Under the pieces are notes generated by a model. That model did not search any database. It was not told the origin of the DNA and saw only the letters and a program-made list of their open reading frames with translations. A program made the position numbers and the translations under genes. Shown in pieces: positions 1 to 7,561 of a DNA stretch of 28,705 nt. Numbering within the stretch: the stretch's first letter is position 1; every line of letters begins with the position of its first letter. The stretch comes from an uncultured Acetatifactor sp. (GTDB taxonomy: Bacteria > Bacillota > Clostridia > Lachnospirales > Lachnospiraceae), in NCBI GenBank assembly GCA_910586515.1, contig CAJUGL010000044.1, positions 1 through 28,705 on the forward strand, in the 5' to 3' direction.

Positions 1-98
1 GTTCCCGTCAGGGCCGCAACTGTAGTATTCAATTGACGTACCATATCTTTCAGCTCTGTGAGCTGGATGTCTTTTGCTTCCTGCGGCTTGATTGAAAT
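1..98 (-). CDS. 5' end of a leftward gene, possibly IS66-family transposase (partial)
   Basis: The reverse strand carries an open frame that runs off the left edge and starts after a stop at about 105-107. It reads ..SIKPQEAKDIQLTELKDMV.., followed by a short leucine/threonine heptad-like stretch (RQLNTTVAALTG). A short coiled-coil start rich in 'ELK..V.QLN' resembles the N terminus of IS66-type transposases, but only about 30 residues are visible. There is no ATG in frame. A Shine-Dalgarno-like AAGGGTGG sits directly upstream of ATT (98) and 6 nt upstream of ATC (92), so the start would be a rare codon. The IS66 assignment is from memory of the family's style and is weak; another coiled-coil protein would fit. 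Confidence 0.4.
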   Translation of the reverse strand, partial: MSIKPQEAKDIQLTELKDMVRQLNTTVAALTG

Positions 99-165
99 CC
101 ACCCTTAAATTAAGCGATTACCAAATATCTGAGGAAGCCGGGGAAACGGGAGCTGTCTGCAGCAG

Positions 166-2709
166 TTAATCCAGGAAGAGGTCCAGTACAGGTTTCAGCT
201 TCTTCCGCAGGCTGATTCGGCTTGCCATCTCCGTGGCCATGGACAGATAGCGGAACAGGGATTCCGCGGCAAAGGCAAATACCACCATCAGCAGAATGCA
301 GATTTCCGACATGGCGCTTATGGCAAACAGCCTTCCCAGGAAAATACCGGAGAACAGAAGGCCCAGGATATTCAGCGCCAGAATTCCCCATTTCATGCGA
401 TTGAAGGGATAGCTGATTTTTCCCAGAATCATGAATCCCACAACGGCCAGGAGCATGGTGGAGGCGGTGGCAATATCCTCCTTGGGCAGCGAAAACGCCT
501 GGCCGCAGATCACCATGGCTCCCACTGCCAATACATCCGTGAGTCCTGCCGGAAGGGCTTTGAGCAGAAGGTTCCGGATGAAGTGCCCCTCTATTCGATT
601 TCTGTTTGGCTCCAGGGCAAGGAGAAAGCCGGGGAGACCGATGGTAAACATGCTGATCAGCGATATCTGGGAGGGTTCCAGGGGATAAGTAATGGCCAGT
701 ACCGCTGAAAACAATGCCAGTAAAAGGGAAAAGATATTTTTCACCAAAAACAAACTTGCCGAGCGCTGAATATTGTTCACCACCCGCCGACCTTCCCAGA
801 CCACATTGGGCATATGGGCGAAATCGGAGTCCAGCAGCACCACCTGGGCGGCCTGTGTTGCAGCCTCGCTGCCTGAAGCCATTGCTATGCTGCAGTCCGC
901 GTCCTTCATGGCCAGGATATCGTTGACTCCGTCCCCGGTCATGGCAACGGTGTGCCCGGCCTTCTGGAGCGCATTTACCAGAAGCTGTTTCTGCCTGGGC
1001 GTCACCCGGCCAAAGACCGTGTATTGCCTGGCGGCAGCAGCCAGGGCTTCCTCCGACTGCAGGGTTTCTGCATTCACAAACCGTTCTGCGTATTCTATTC
1101 CGGCCCGTCGGGCTACTTCCGCCACTGTCTCGGGATTGTCTCCGGAGATGACTTTCACATGAACCCCCTGTTCCCTGAAGTAGGAAAATGTCGCCGCTGC
1201 ATTCTCCCGAATGGAGTTGGAAAGAATGATGCAGCCAAGGGGGAGGACTTTTCCAGGACGTTGGGGGATTGTCCCGGAAATATTCCCGGCAGACTGGCTT
1301 TCGGAGGATATGTCCTGGTCTGTCAGGGGAACCGCGCATTTACCCATAACCAAAACCCGGCAGCCTTTTTTCAGGTAAGGCGCAATTTCTTCGGACAGGG
1401 AATCGTAGTCGTTTCCCAGTACAAATTCCGGTGCGCCAAGCACATATTCCCCGTCCGGAAACAGAACTGCGCTGTATTTCCTGGCGGAGGAAAAGGGCAG
1501 TGTGGACAAGGGTGCGCGGCAGGCAGCCGAAGCGCCGAATTCTGCGGTATATTCCCGTATGGCCTCCATGGTGGCATTGTTGTCGGGGACGGCTGCGGCA
1601 TAGTCGGCCAGCAGCAGGTTCAGCTCATGCATGCGCTGCGGATTCTCGCCTTCACCCCAGGGCAGCACTTCCTCCACCTGCATTCCCGGTTCCGTGATGG
1701 TACCTGTCTTATCCACGCACAGCACATCCACTCTGGCCAGGGCCTCAATGCTCTTCATGTCGTGGAGCAGGACTTTCCGGCTTGCCAGGCGGATGGTGCT
1801 CAGGGCCAGGGCCATTGTGGTCAGCAGATACAGCCCCTCGGGAATCATGCCGATGACTGCGGCAATCATGGATACAATACTTGTGCTGATAGTTTCTCCG
1901 TTGACAAAGTAGGCCTGGGAAAAAAGGACCACTCCCACAGGAATAATCAGGATGCCCACCCATTTAACCAGCTGATTGATGGAACGTACCATTTCGGACT
2001 GCTCCCCCTGTCCCATGGCCTTGGCCTGGGCTGTCAGTTTTGAGATGTAGGAGGCATCCCCCACCTGTTCCAGTACAGCATAACATTGGCCGGACACCAC
2101 GAAGCTGCCGGAAAGGAGGGAGCTGCCCGGGTCTTTGCGGATCTCGTCGGCTTCCCCTGTGAGGAGGGATTCATTCACGGTGATGGTTCCCTGAAGAACT
2201 CTTGCATCCGCGCAGATCTGGTCTCCTGCAGCCAGGAGTACCACGTCATCCTTTACAAGCTCCTCTGAAGGAATTCTGGACTGCATATGATCCCGCACTG
2301 CTACCGCATGGGGAGCGTTCAGCATGTTCATTTTGTCCAGTGTGCTCTTGGCCCGGAGTTCCTGAACAATGCCGATGACGGTATTGATGATGATCACCGG
2401 CAGGAACGTCAGGTTGCGGTAGGAGCATACCAGACAGAGAAGCACAGCCAAAATCAGGAAGATCAGGTTAAAATAGGTAAAGAGGTTGGAACGGATGATC
2501 TGGGCCGTGGTTTTTCCGGTGGTGATGTCCGTGCGGTTTGTGAGGCCCTGGGCAATCCGTTCCTCCACTTCTGCCGCAGTGAGGCCGGAAGGAGCTTCTT
2601 TTTTCATCCGGACAGCGCAGTTTTGGCTGTCTGCCGGCATTGCGCTGCTATCAGGAACCGCTTGGGCGATGTTGTCGGTGTTGTGTTTCTTTTTTCTTGT
2701 GCTGCTCAT
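166..2709 (-). CDS. Cation-translocating P-type ATPase (CtpE/Exp7-like HAD-IC family)
   Basis: 847-residue integral membrane pump that couples ATP hydrolysis to cation transport. Visible motifs: actuator loop LTGEA (about residues 183-187, where TGES/TGEA is expected), membrane motif MIPEGL (about 288-293), phosphorylation site DKTGT (333-337, Asp333 phosphorylated), a nucleotide-binding domain, then the hinge TGDGVND near residue 590, followed by four to six C-terminal membrane helices. There is no N-terminal heavy-metal CxxC domain, so it is not a copper/zinc P1B pump. The PEGL helix and overall length suit the CtpE/Exp7 group, for which calcium uptake has been reported in mycobacteria; the ion here is unknown. 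The ATG at 2709 has only a weak RBS, and an internal Met at residue 22 or 35 is possible because the first 35 residues are polar. It stands alone, divergent from the C39 peptidase gene. Confidence 0.9.
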   Translation of the reverse strand: MSSTRKKKHNTDNIAQAVPDSSAMPADSQNCAVRMKKEAPSGLTAAEVEERIAQGLTNRTDITTGKTTAQIIRSNLFTYFNLIFLILAVLLCLVCSYRNLTFLPVIIINTVIGIVQELRAKSTLDKMNMLNAPHAVAVRDHMQSRIPSEELVKDDVVLLAAGDQICADARVLQGTITVNESLLTGEADEIRKDPGSSLLSGSFVVSGQCYAVLEQVGDASYISKLTAQAKAMGQGEQSEMVRSINQLVKWVGILIIPVGVVLFSQAYFVNGETISTSIVSMIAAVIGMIPEGLYLLTTMALALSTIRLASRKVLLHDMKSIEALARVDVLCVDKTGTITEPGMQVEEVLPWGEGENPQRMHELNLLLADYAAAVPDNNATMEAIREYTAEFGASAACRAPLSTLPFSSARKYSAVLFPDGEYVLGAPEFVLGNDYDSLSEEIAPYLKKGCRVLVMGKCAVPLTDQDISSESQSAGNISGTIPQRPGKVLPLGCIILSNSIRENAAATFSYFREQGVHVKVISGDNPETVAEVARRAGIEYAERFVNAETLQSEEALAAAARQYTVFGRVTPRQKQLLVNALQKAGHTVAMTGDGVNDILAMKDADCSIAMASGSEAATQAAQVVLLDSDFAHMPNVVWEGRRVVNNIQRSASLFLVKNIFSLLLALFSAVLAITYPLEPSQISLISMFTIGLPGFLLALEPNRNRIEGHFIRNLLLKALPAGLTDVLAVGAMVICGQAFSLPKEDIATASTMLLAVVGFMILGKISYPFNRMKWGILALNILGLLFSGIFLGRLFAISAMSEICILLMVVFAFAAESLFRYLSMATEMASRISLRKKLKPVLDLFLD

Positions 2710-2923
2710 TTCGTTTTTACCGGAAATGCCTTTCTTTTGTTTTATGCGACAGCATACCAGTTTTTTCTAAAAATATTGCTGTAATCCATCTTAAAATTTT
2801 TTAAAGAATCTTATCTTTTTTTGATAGACCGAGCCCTATTCCCATATTAAGGGCATCTTTTTGTCCGGGATACAATGTGGGGGTGAATATTGATCGAATA
2901 TATATTTAGGAAATCTTAGGAAT

Positions 2924-2969
2924 TTGACAATAAAAAAATAAACAGTGCAGATTTTATTGGCTCTATAAT
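2924..2969 (+). promoter_or_regulatory. Candidate promoter elements upstream of the C39 peptidase gene
   Basis: A perfect TTGACA (2924-2929) and a perfect TATAAT (2964-2969) lie upstream of the ATG at 2994, but 34 nt separate them, twice the usual spacing. They therefore cannot act together as one sigma-A promoter. TATAAT is 24 nt before the start codon and may be used with a poor -35 (or with an activator). The RBS AGGAGGG (2980-2986) has good spacing. Confidence 0.4.
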
Positions 2970-2993
2970 GGAAAATAACAGGAGGGCTTAACG

Positions 2994-4232
2994 ATGAACG
3001 GAAATCAGAGCGCAGTAAGATGGGATGAAATATACGGAGGCGGCGTGAATGCTCAGAGCAGGGAGTTTGCGGGAAAAGGCAGAAAAGAGAGGAATACGGA
3101 AGCCGATAGCTCAGATTGGAGAGTAACTTCTCACTGCAGCAGGGCGGCAGAGAGACCCCGGGCCAACAGGCAGGAGGCATCCGGAAGCCGCAGGATAAGA
3201 CCGGAGGCGGAGAGACCCCGAGCCAACAGGCAGGAGGCATCCGGCAGCCGCAGGATAAGATCGGAGGCGGAGAGAGCCCGGGCCAACAGGCAGGAGGCAT
3301 CCGGCAGCCGCAGGATAAGATCGGAGGCGGAGAGACCCCGGGCCAACAGGCAGGAGGCATCCGGCAGCCACAGGAACAGTCGGATAGCGGATATGAACCG
3401 GAACCGCAGAAATGCGGCACGGATGAGGCAGCAGCGCAGAAGAAAAGCTGCGGGGAGGTTCTGCCTTGCTGCGGCTGCAGTTGTGCTGTGGATGGCGGTT
3501 CTGGCGGCTCTGCGGGGTGTACCGGCTCTGCTGAAGGGGCAGATGCCCGGAGGAAAGGTGCTGGCGGATGCCGAACAGGGGGCTTTTGCGGGGGAAAATG
3601 CAGAGGGAATCAACACGGAATATCCGGAGATACTTCAGGAGCTTTTGGAGAAAAATGAAGAAACTTCTGATTATGTAGCCGGATATGGAAAACGGGAAGA
3701 ATATATCGGGAAACCGGTTGATTTAACACAGGATTTTGTGAGCGGACAAGTGCCGCTGCTGATGCAGTGGGACAGGCGCTGGGGGTATGACCCATACGGA
3801 AAAGAGATGATCGGTTTGGCAGGCTGCGGTCCGCTGTGTCTGGAAATGGCATATTTGTATTTTACCGAAGATACGAGTATGACTCCGGCAAAGATGGCTC
3901 AGTTTGCATATGACAACGGATTCTATACGGAATCGGGAACCAGCTGGGCTCTCTGGACAGAAGGAACGGCTAAGCTGGGGCTGGAAGGAAAAGAATTATC
4001 TTTGGATGAGAACCGAATGAAGGACTGGCTGGATGCAGGAGGGCTGATTGTCTGCAGTATGTGGCCGGGAGATTTTACCTCTACCGGGCATTTTATTCTG
4101 ATCCGCGGTTATGGTGAAGATGGCTTTTATGTAAATGATCCTAATCGAAGGAGCACCAGCGGAAAAGTGTGGGACTATGAGACTCTGCATTATCAGATTC
4201 GCAATCTCTGGGGGCTGAGACAGGGGAAGTGA
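2994..4232 (+). CDS. Membrane-anchored C39-like cysteine peptidase with N-terminal 20-residue repeats
   Basis: 412 residues. Order: polar N terminus; four near-identical 20-residue repeats (residues 51-125, core ERPRANRQEASGSRRIR), very Arg-rich; one membrane helix at about 155-176; a linker; then a Peptidase_C39_2-type domain at about 250-410. Likely catalytic residues are Cys278 in AGCGP, His366 in TGHF and Asn381/Asp382 in VNDPN, the usual Cys-His-Asp/Asn layout. The basic repeats before the helix predict a cytoplasmic N terminus and an extracellular peptidase domain. C39_2 domains are papain-fold and often of unknown substrate; this one lacks any adjoining ABC exporter, so bacteriocin-leader processing is unlikely. 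The start is supported by AGGAGGG 7 nt upstream. The tandem DNA repeat suggests copy number may vary between strains. Confidence 0.85.
   Translation: MNGNQSAVRWDEIYGGGVNAQSREFAGKGRKERNTEADSSDWRVTSHCSRAAERPRANRQEASGSRRIRPEAERPRANRQEASGSRRIRSEAERARANRQEASGSRRIRSEAERPRANRQEASGSHRNSRIADMNRNRRNAARMRQQRRRKAAGRFCLAAAAVVLWMAVLAALRGVPALLKGQMPGGKVLADAEQGAFAGENAEGINTEYPEILQELLEKNEETSDYVAGYGKREEYIGKPVDLTQDFVSGQVPLLMQWDRRWGYDPYGKEMIGLAGCGPLCLEMAYLYFTEDTSMTPAKMAQFAYDNGFYTESGTSWALWTEGTAKLGLEGKELSLDENRMKDWLDAGGLIVCSMWPGDFTSTGHFILIRGYGEDGFYVNDPNRRSTSGKVWDYETLHYQIRNLWGLRQGK
3145..3374 (+). repeat. 60-bp tandem repeat, about 3.8 copies, in frame in the C39 peptidase gene
   Basis: Units begin near 3145, 3205, 3265 and 3325 and differ by only a few substitutions (for example A for G at 3221, G for C at 3277). 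The unit length is an exact multiple of three and contains no stop in five of the six frames, so copy-number change keeps the host gene in frame. There are no spacers between units, so this is not a CRISPR array. Confidence 0.95.
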
Positions 4233-4285
4233 CGGCAGAGCAGATAGGATTTAGGGCAGGAAAAGGGAAACGAGGAAAACGGAAG

Positions 4286-4322
4286 CGGCTGCTGCAGACG
4301 AAGAAATGCAGCAGCCGTTTTT
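4286..4322 (+). terminator. Rho-independent terminator after the C39 peptidase gene
   Basis: An 11-bp perfect stem (CGGCTGCTGCA at 4286-4296 with TGCAGCAGCCG at 4307-4317), a 10-nt loop, then TTTTT (4318-4322). It lies between two convergent genes. The T-run is on the plus strand, so it mainly ends the rightward transcript. Confidence 0.9.
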
Positions 4323-4325
4323 GAT

Positions 4326-5030
4326 TCAATAGGGTTTCTGAGAGGCAAGCTGAAGTTCCCGTCTGGCCAACATCAGGAGATTTGCCTCGTAAGCCCGGGA
4401 TGCCTGTGCCCGCTGCCGATCATCATTCCAGGATTTCAGCAGGCAGGTGTGTTCCAGCTTCTGCTTTGTAATTCTGGCATTCAGCAGCTGTTCCTGGAGC
4501 CGTTTTGCCTGGGCTTTCTTGTTCAGGTATTCTTTCAGCAGCTTTTTCTGCCTTTCCTTTTTGGCCAGCCGGGCTTTCAGCCGCCTTTTGGCAGCGGCGC
4601 GTCTGGCCCGTTCATCGTCCTGGAAACCATAAGTATAACCATAACATTTTTCCCAGGTGTCATCAATGTGTATCAGGCCGAATCTGGGAGCACAGCGGCC
4701 GTAGTCTGCAGATTTTGCCTGAGCCAGGAAGTTCAGAACCCGCCGCTCATAGGCAGGGTCAATCTGCATCCTTCTGTAGGCGTTATCTGTGATATCGATA
4801 AACCAGTTCAGCTTTTTCTGGGAGGGATGCGTGTACAGGCTGTTTATTTTATCATGAAAATAAAGTTTATATTCCGTCAAACTCATCTCTTTCGGGGAGA
4901 GATAGTATTTTTCTGCCAGCATCTGTGTAAAGCAGCCGCTTTCCGCTCTTTCGTCGGCAGCGGCAGAAGAGCTCAATGTATTGTCGTAACCGGTTCCTGC
5001 GGTGTAACCTGTTTTGATCATATTTTCCAT
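4326..5030 (-). CDS. Hypothetical protein with basic C-terminal coiled coil
   Basis: 234 residues, no signal peptide and no membrane helix, so probably cytoplasmic. Residues 1-35 are low in structure (Gly/Ser/Ala). Residues 40-135 form a compact region with conserved-looking aromatics (YYLSPKEMSLTEYKLYFHDK, WFIDITDNAY, HIDDTWEKCYGYTYG). Residues about 140-225 are a long Lys/Arg/Ala/Leu/Gln-rich helix that should form a coiled coil. I do not recognise a named family. The start is well supported: GGGAGGGG lies 6 nt before the ATG at 5030. It is transcribed alone, leftward. The basic coiled coil could bind nucleic acid or a structural partner, but that is inference. Confidence 0.7.
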   Translation of the reverse strand: MENMIKTGYTAGTGYDNTLSSSAAADERAESGCFTQMLAEKYYLSPKEMSLTEYKLYFHDKINSLYTHPSQKKLNWFIDITDNAYRRMQIDPAYERRVLNFLAQAKSADYGRCAPRFGLIHIDDTWEKCYGYTYGFQDDERARRAAAKRRLKARLAKKERQKKLLKEYLNKKAQAKRLQEQLLNARITKQKLEHTCLLKSWNDDRQRAQASRAYEANLLMLARRELQLASQKPY

Positions 5031-5384
5031 GGCTTCCCCTCCCTTGTCAAAGATATAAATGGTTATTACATATATCGGGAATGAAAACGGATTCTATGAT
5101 AGGGGCGACATAAATAGCAGAGGTAATGCCATCAACCGTAAAAGTTCAGACAGGGCGCTGAACTGTTACGTAGATGCGCACAAAACGCGAAAGACACGCA
5201 TTTTGGCGCTCGCAAGTCTCACAAAATTGCATAGAAATGTGTCCGCAGACACATTGCAATTCCTGACTTCGCGGGAGAGGCTGTCAAACTGTTGTCATCA
5301 ACCTTCTTTCTGACAGAAAGTGTAACTTCTTTGCGGCGGCCACATATCTTATGGATGACAGGAAAGAAGGAGAATGCAATCGAT
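5031..5384. other. Intergenic region of about 350 bp with no supported gene
   Basis: No open frame here has a credible start and RBS. The right part is dominated by two strong hairpins (listed separately as a repeat-like element). The left 140 bp are AT-rich and probably hold the promoter of the leftward gene at 5030; I see no clear -35/-10 pair. Confidence 0.6.
5176..5273. repeat. Hairpin-rich non-coding element (REP/MITE-like candidate)
   Basis: Two adjoining foldbacks. The first: GCGC 5176-5179 and AAAACGCG 5182-5189 pair with CGCATTTT 5197-5204 and GCGC 5206-5209, with one mismatch. The second is nested: AATTGC 5225-5230, then AATGTGTC 5236-5243, a CGCA loop, GACACATT 5248-5255 and GCAATT 5256-5261, bracketed outside by GCAAGTC 5212-5218 and GACTTCGC 5265-5272. 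No T-run follows, so neither looks like a terminator. Whether the element recurs in the genome cannot be told from this window. Confidence 0.5.
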
Positions 5385-7238
5385 ATGGCGATCGGATATT
5401 TGCTCATACAGGCGAGAACGGCCCATGATGCGGTTCCTCTAGGCGGCGTACAGGTGAAAATCCTGGGGGAACAGGGAGAGAGTCTCTATGATCTGGTGAC
5501 GGACGAAAACGGAGAAACGCGGAAAGTGCCGCTGGAGACTCTGGATAAGCGCTTTTCGCAGAATCAATATTATGCGGGATTACCCTATAGAAGCTACAAC
5601 GTACTGGGACAGAAGGAAGGATTCGACGGGAGCTATGTGGCCCAGATCCCAATCTATGAAGGGGAGACGGCGGTTCTGCCTCTTATGCTGGTCCCAATGG
5701 AACAGCGTCAGACACGCCCCAGGCAGTCCAGGATATTTGTGGGAAAGCCTGCGGTAGCCATGCAGGAACCCAGGGAACAGGAAGGTGGAGGAGAGGAGCC
5801 GCGGATACTGCGTCAGGTAGTGATTCCCAATCCCATCACGGTACATTTGGGCGCGCCGGGTTCTTATGCTTCCAATGTGCAGGTCTCCTTTCCGGATTAT
5901 GTAAAAAATGTGGCCAGCAGCGAAATCTATCCCACTTGGCCGGAGGCATCCCTGAGGGCCAATATTTATGCGATAATTACTTTTGCTTTAAATCGAATTT
6001 ACACCGAATGGTACAGGAGCCGGGGATATGATTACGACATCACCAACAGTACGGCTTATGATCAGAATTTCGTATATGGAAGACCGATTTATGATTCTAT
6101 CAGCAAGGTAGCAGATGAGATTTTCAATGAATATGTCAGGCGGCAGGGGCAGAATGTGCCTTATTTCACATCTTTCTGCAACGGTTCTACCGTGAGCTGT
6201 CAGGGGATGTCCCAGTGGGGAACCGTCACTCTGGCGGAAAACGGTTATACTCCGCTGCAGATTCTGCGCAATTACTATCCGGATGACGTGGAGATCGCAG
6301 AGGCGGAGGCCATTGCCAATGTGCCGTCTTCCTATCCTGGTACCGCGCTGCGGGTGGGGAGCACCGGATTGGATGTCCAGACCGTTCAGACTTATCTGAA
6401 CCGTATCCGCCGCAATTATCCTGCCATTCCTGCCATTACGGACCCTGAGGGGACTTTTGGAGAAAGTACGAAGGCAGCGGTGACAAAATTTCAGAGCGTA
6501 TTCGGACTGGCTGCGGACGGTATTGTGGGCAAGTCTACCTGGTACAAAATATCCAGTCTCTACACTGCGGTGTCCAGGCTGGCGGAACTGGACAGTGAGG
6601 GGATCTCGCTGGGCATCGGGACAGTGCCGCCTTCCGCAGTGCTGCGTCAGGGCTCCAGGGGACAGGATGTGATTACATTACAGTATCTTCTGGACGTGAT
6701 TTCGGAGTATTACCCAACGGTTCCGGCTCCGGCCCAGGACGGTATCTTCGGGGGAGGAACATTACAGGCGGTAACCGCTTTTCAGCGTGCGGTGCAGCTT
6801 GCGCCGGACGGTATAGTGGGACCGGCCACCTGGAAAAAACTGTACGAAGTATATCTGGGCATAGGAGACAATGTGCCCGGACAGAACAGGCCCGGAGGAG
6901 GCACGAACCCGCCGGGCGGGGGAAATGAGGGGAGCGTACGGGAATATGTGGTGAAAGCGGGAGACAGTCTGTGGCTCATTGCTCAGCGGTTCGGTACTAC
7001 TGTAGAGGCTATCCGGCAGCTGAACGGGCTTACCACCAATCTGCTCAATGTGGGTCAGGTGCTGAAGATTCCTGCGGTCCAGTCCGGACCCTATATTGAG
7101 TATACGGTTCGCCCCGGGGATACGCTGTGGCTGCTTTCCAGGAGATATGATACTACGGTTGACGCGATTATGAAGCTGAACGGGTTGTCTGGCGACAGAT
7201 TGAGTATTGGTCAGGTGCTGAAGATCCCTGTTCGATGA
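5385..7238 (+). CDS. SpoIID-domain protein with two peptidoglycan-binding and two LysM domains
   Basis: 617 residues from the ATG at 5385, which follows AAGGAG by 12 nt; an ATG at 5355 has no RBS. Domains: an N-terminal beta-rich, carboxypeptidase-regulatory-like region (1-115) with VTDENGET; a SpoIID-like domain (about 145-310) with SEIYPTWPEASLRAN and CNGSTVSCQGMSQWG; two PG_binding_1 repeats (about 321-393 and 418-490, each ending DGIVG..TW); a Gly/Pro-rich linker; and two LysM repeats (about 519-563 and 570-617, each with PGD/AGDSLW and LNVGQVLKIP-like cores). SpoIID domains act on peptidoglycan during spore engulfment, and LysM/PG-binding domains anchor to glycan. There is no signal peptide, which suits a spore-internal or mother-cell-assembled protein. 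It is monocistronic. The function in spore wall remodelling is inferred. Confidence 0.85.
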   Translation: MAIGYLLIQARTAHDAVPLGGVQVKILGEQGESLYDLVTDENGETRKVPLETLDKRFSQNQYYAGLPYRSYNVLGQKEGFDGSYVAQIPIYEGETAVLPLMLVPMEQRQTRPRQSRIFVGKPAVAMQEPREQEGGGEEPRILRQVVIPNPITVHLGAPGSYASNVQVSFPDYVKNVASSEIYPTWPEASLRANIYAIITFALNRIYTEWYRSRGYDYDITNSTAYDQNFVYGRPIYDSISKVADEIFNEYVRRQGQNVPYFTSFCNGSTVSCQGMSQWGTVTLAENGYTPLQILRNYYPDDVEIAEAEAIANVPSSYPGTALRVGSTGLDVQTVQTYLNRIRRNYPAIPAITDPEGTFGESTKAAVTKFQSVFGLAADGIVGKSTWYKISSLYTAVSRLAELDSEGISLGIGTVPPSAVLRQGSRGQDVITLQYLLDVISEYYPTVPAPAQDGIFGGGTLQAVTAFQRAVQLAPDGIVGPATWKKLYEVYLGIGDNVPGQNRPGGGTNPPGGGNEGSVREYVVKAGDSLWLIAQRFGTTVEAIRQLNGLTTNLLNVGQVLKIPAVQSGPYIEYTVRPGDTLWLLSRRYDTTVDAIMKLNGLSGDRLSIGQVLKIPVR

Positions 7239-7294
7239 AACTGCGGCCATAGTATGGGACTTTTGCGGAGATATGGGAAATAGCTGGAAAAAGA

Positions 7295-7331
7295 AATCCG
7301 TCCGGACATGGTTTGCCGGACGGATTCTGTT
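7295..7331 (+). terminator. Probable terminator after the SpoIID/LysM gene
   Basis: An 11-bp perfect stem (AATCCGTCCGG 7295-7305 with CCGGACGGATT 7316-7326) 57 nt after the stop codon. The following tract CTGTTTGCT is only moderately T-rich, so strength is uncertain. Confidence 0.65.
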
Positions 7332-7362
7332 TGCTATAAATTCATCTGATTAATCAAAACGT

Positions 7363-7416
7363 AAAAAAGGCCGCAAACCCTTGATTTTACTGGAAAATCT
7401 CTGGTTTGCGGCCTTT
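7363..7416 (-). terminator. Rho-independent terminator of the tRNA-Ala gene
   Basis: On the minus strand, AAAGGCCGCAAACC and GGTTTGCGGCC form an 11- to 14-bp stem just 8 nt after the tRNA 3' end, followed by a run of six T (AAAAAA on plus at 7363-7368). The same hairpin ends in TTT on the plus strand and may also help stop read-through from the left. Confidence 0.85.
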
Positions 7417-7424
7417 ATGGCTCA

Positions 7425-7497
7425 TGGAGCATATGGGATTCGAACCCACGGCCTCAACAATGCGAATGTTGCGCGCTCCCAACTGCGCTAATGCCCC
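7425..7497 (-). tRNA. tRNA-Ala, anticodon CGC
   Basis: A 73-nt cloverleaf reads cleanly on the minus strand. Acceptor GGGGCAT pairs with ATGCTCC, discriminator A73; D arm GCGC/GCGC; anticodon stem CAACA/TGTTG with loop TTCGCAT, giving anticodon CGC; T arm GTGGG/CCCAT with loop TTCGAAT. The acceptor contains the G3:U70 pair, the classical alanine identity element, confirming the assignment. CCA is not encoded. It decodes GCG codons. Its own promoter lies just upstream and a terminator just downstream. Confidence 0.95.
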
Positions 7498-7506
7498 ATG
7501 GACACT

Positions 7507-7534
7507 ATTTTAGCACAATCGGGATAAAATGCAA
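7507..7534 (-). promoter_or_regulatory. Promoter of tRNA-Ala(CGC)
   Basis: On the minus strand, -35 TTGCAT (7534-7529) and -10 TAAAAT (7512-7507) are 16 nt apart. The -10 ends 9 nt before the mature tRNA 5' end, the close spacing expected for a tRNA gene. Confidence 0.75.
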
Positions 7535-7561
7535 TAGATATTTAAAAATTTTTACGACTCA

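Noticed and set aside
952..2043. 363-codon plus-strand open frame opposite the P-type ATPase
   Set aside because: It is antisense to a gene with all diagnostic motifs, has a His/Gln/Gly-rich nonsense-like composition and no RBS.
3145..3374. CRISPR array
   Set aside because: The 60-bp units are contiguous with no spacers and encode an in-frame peptide repeat.
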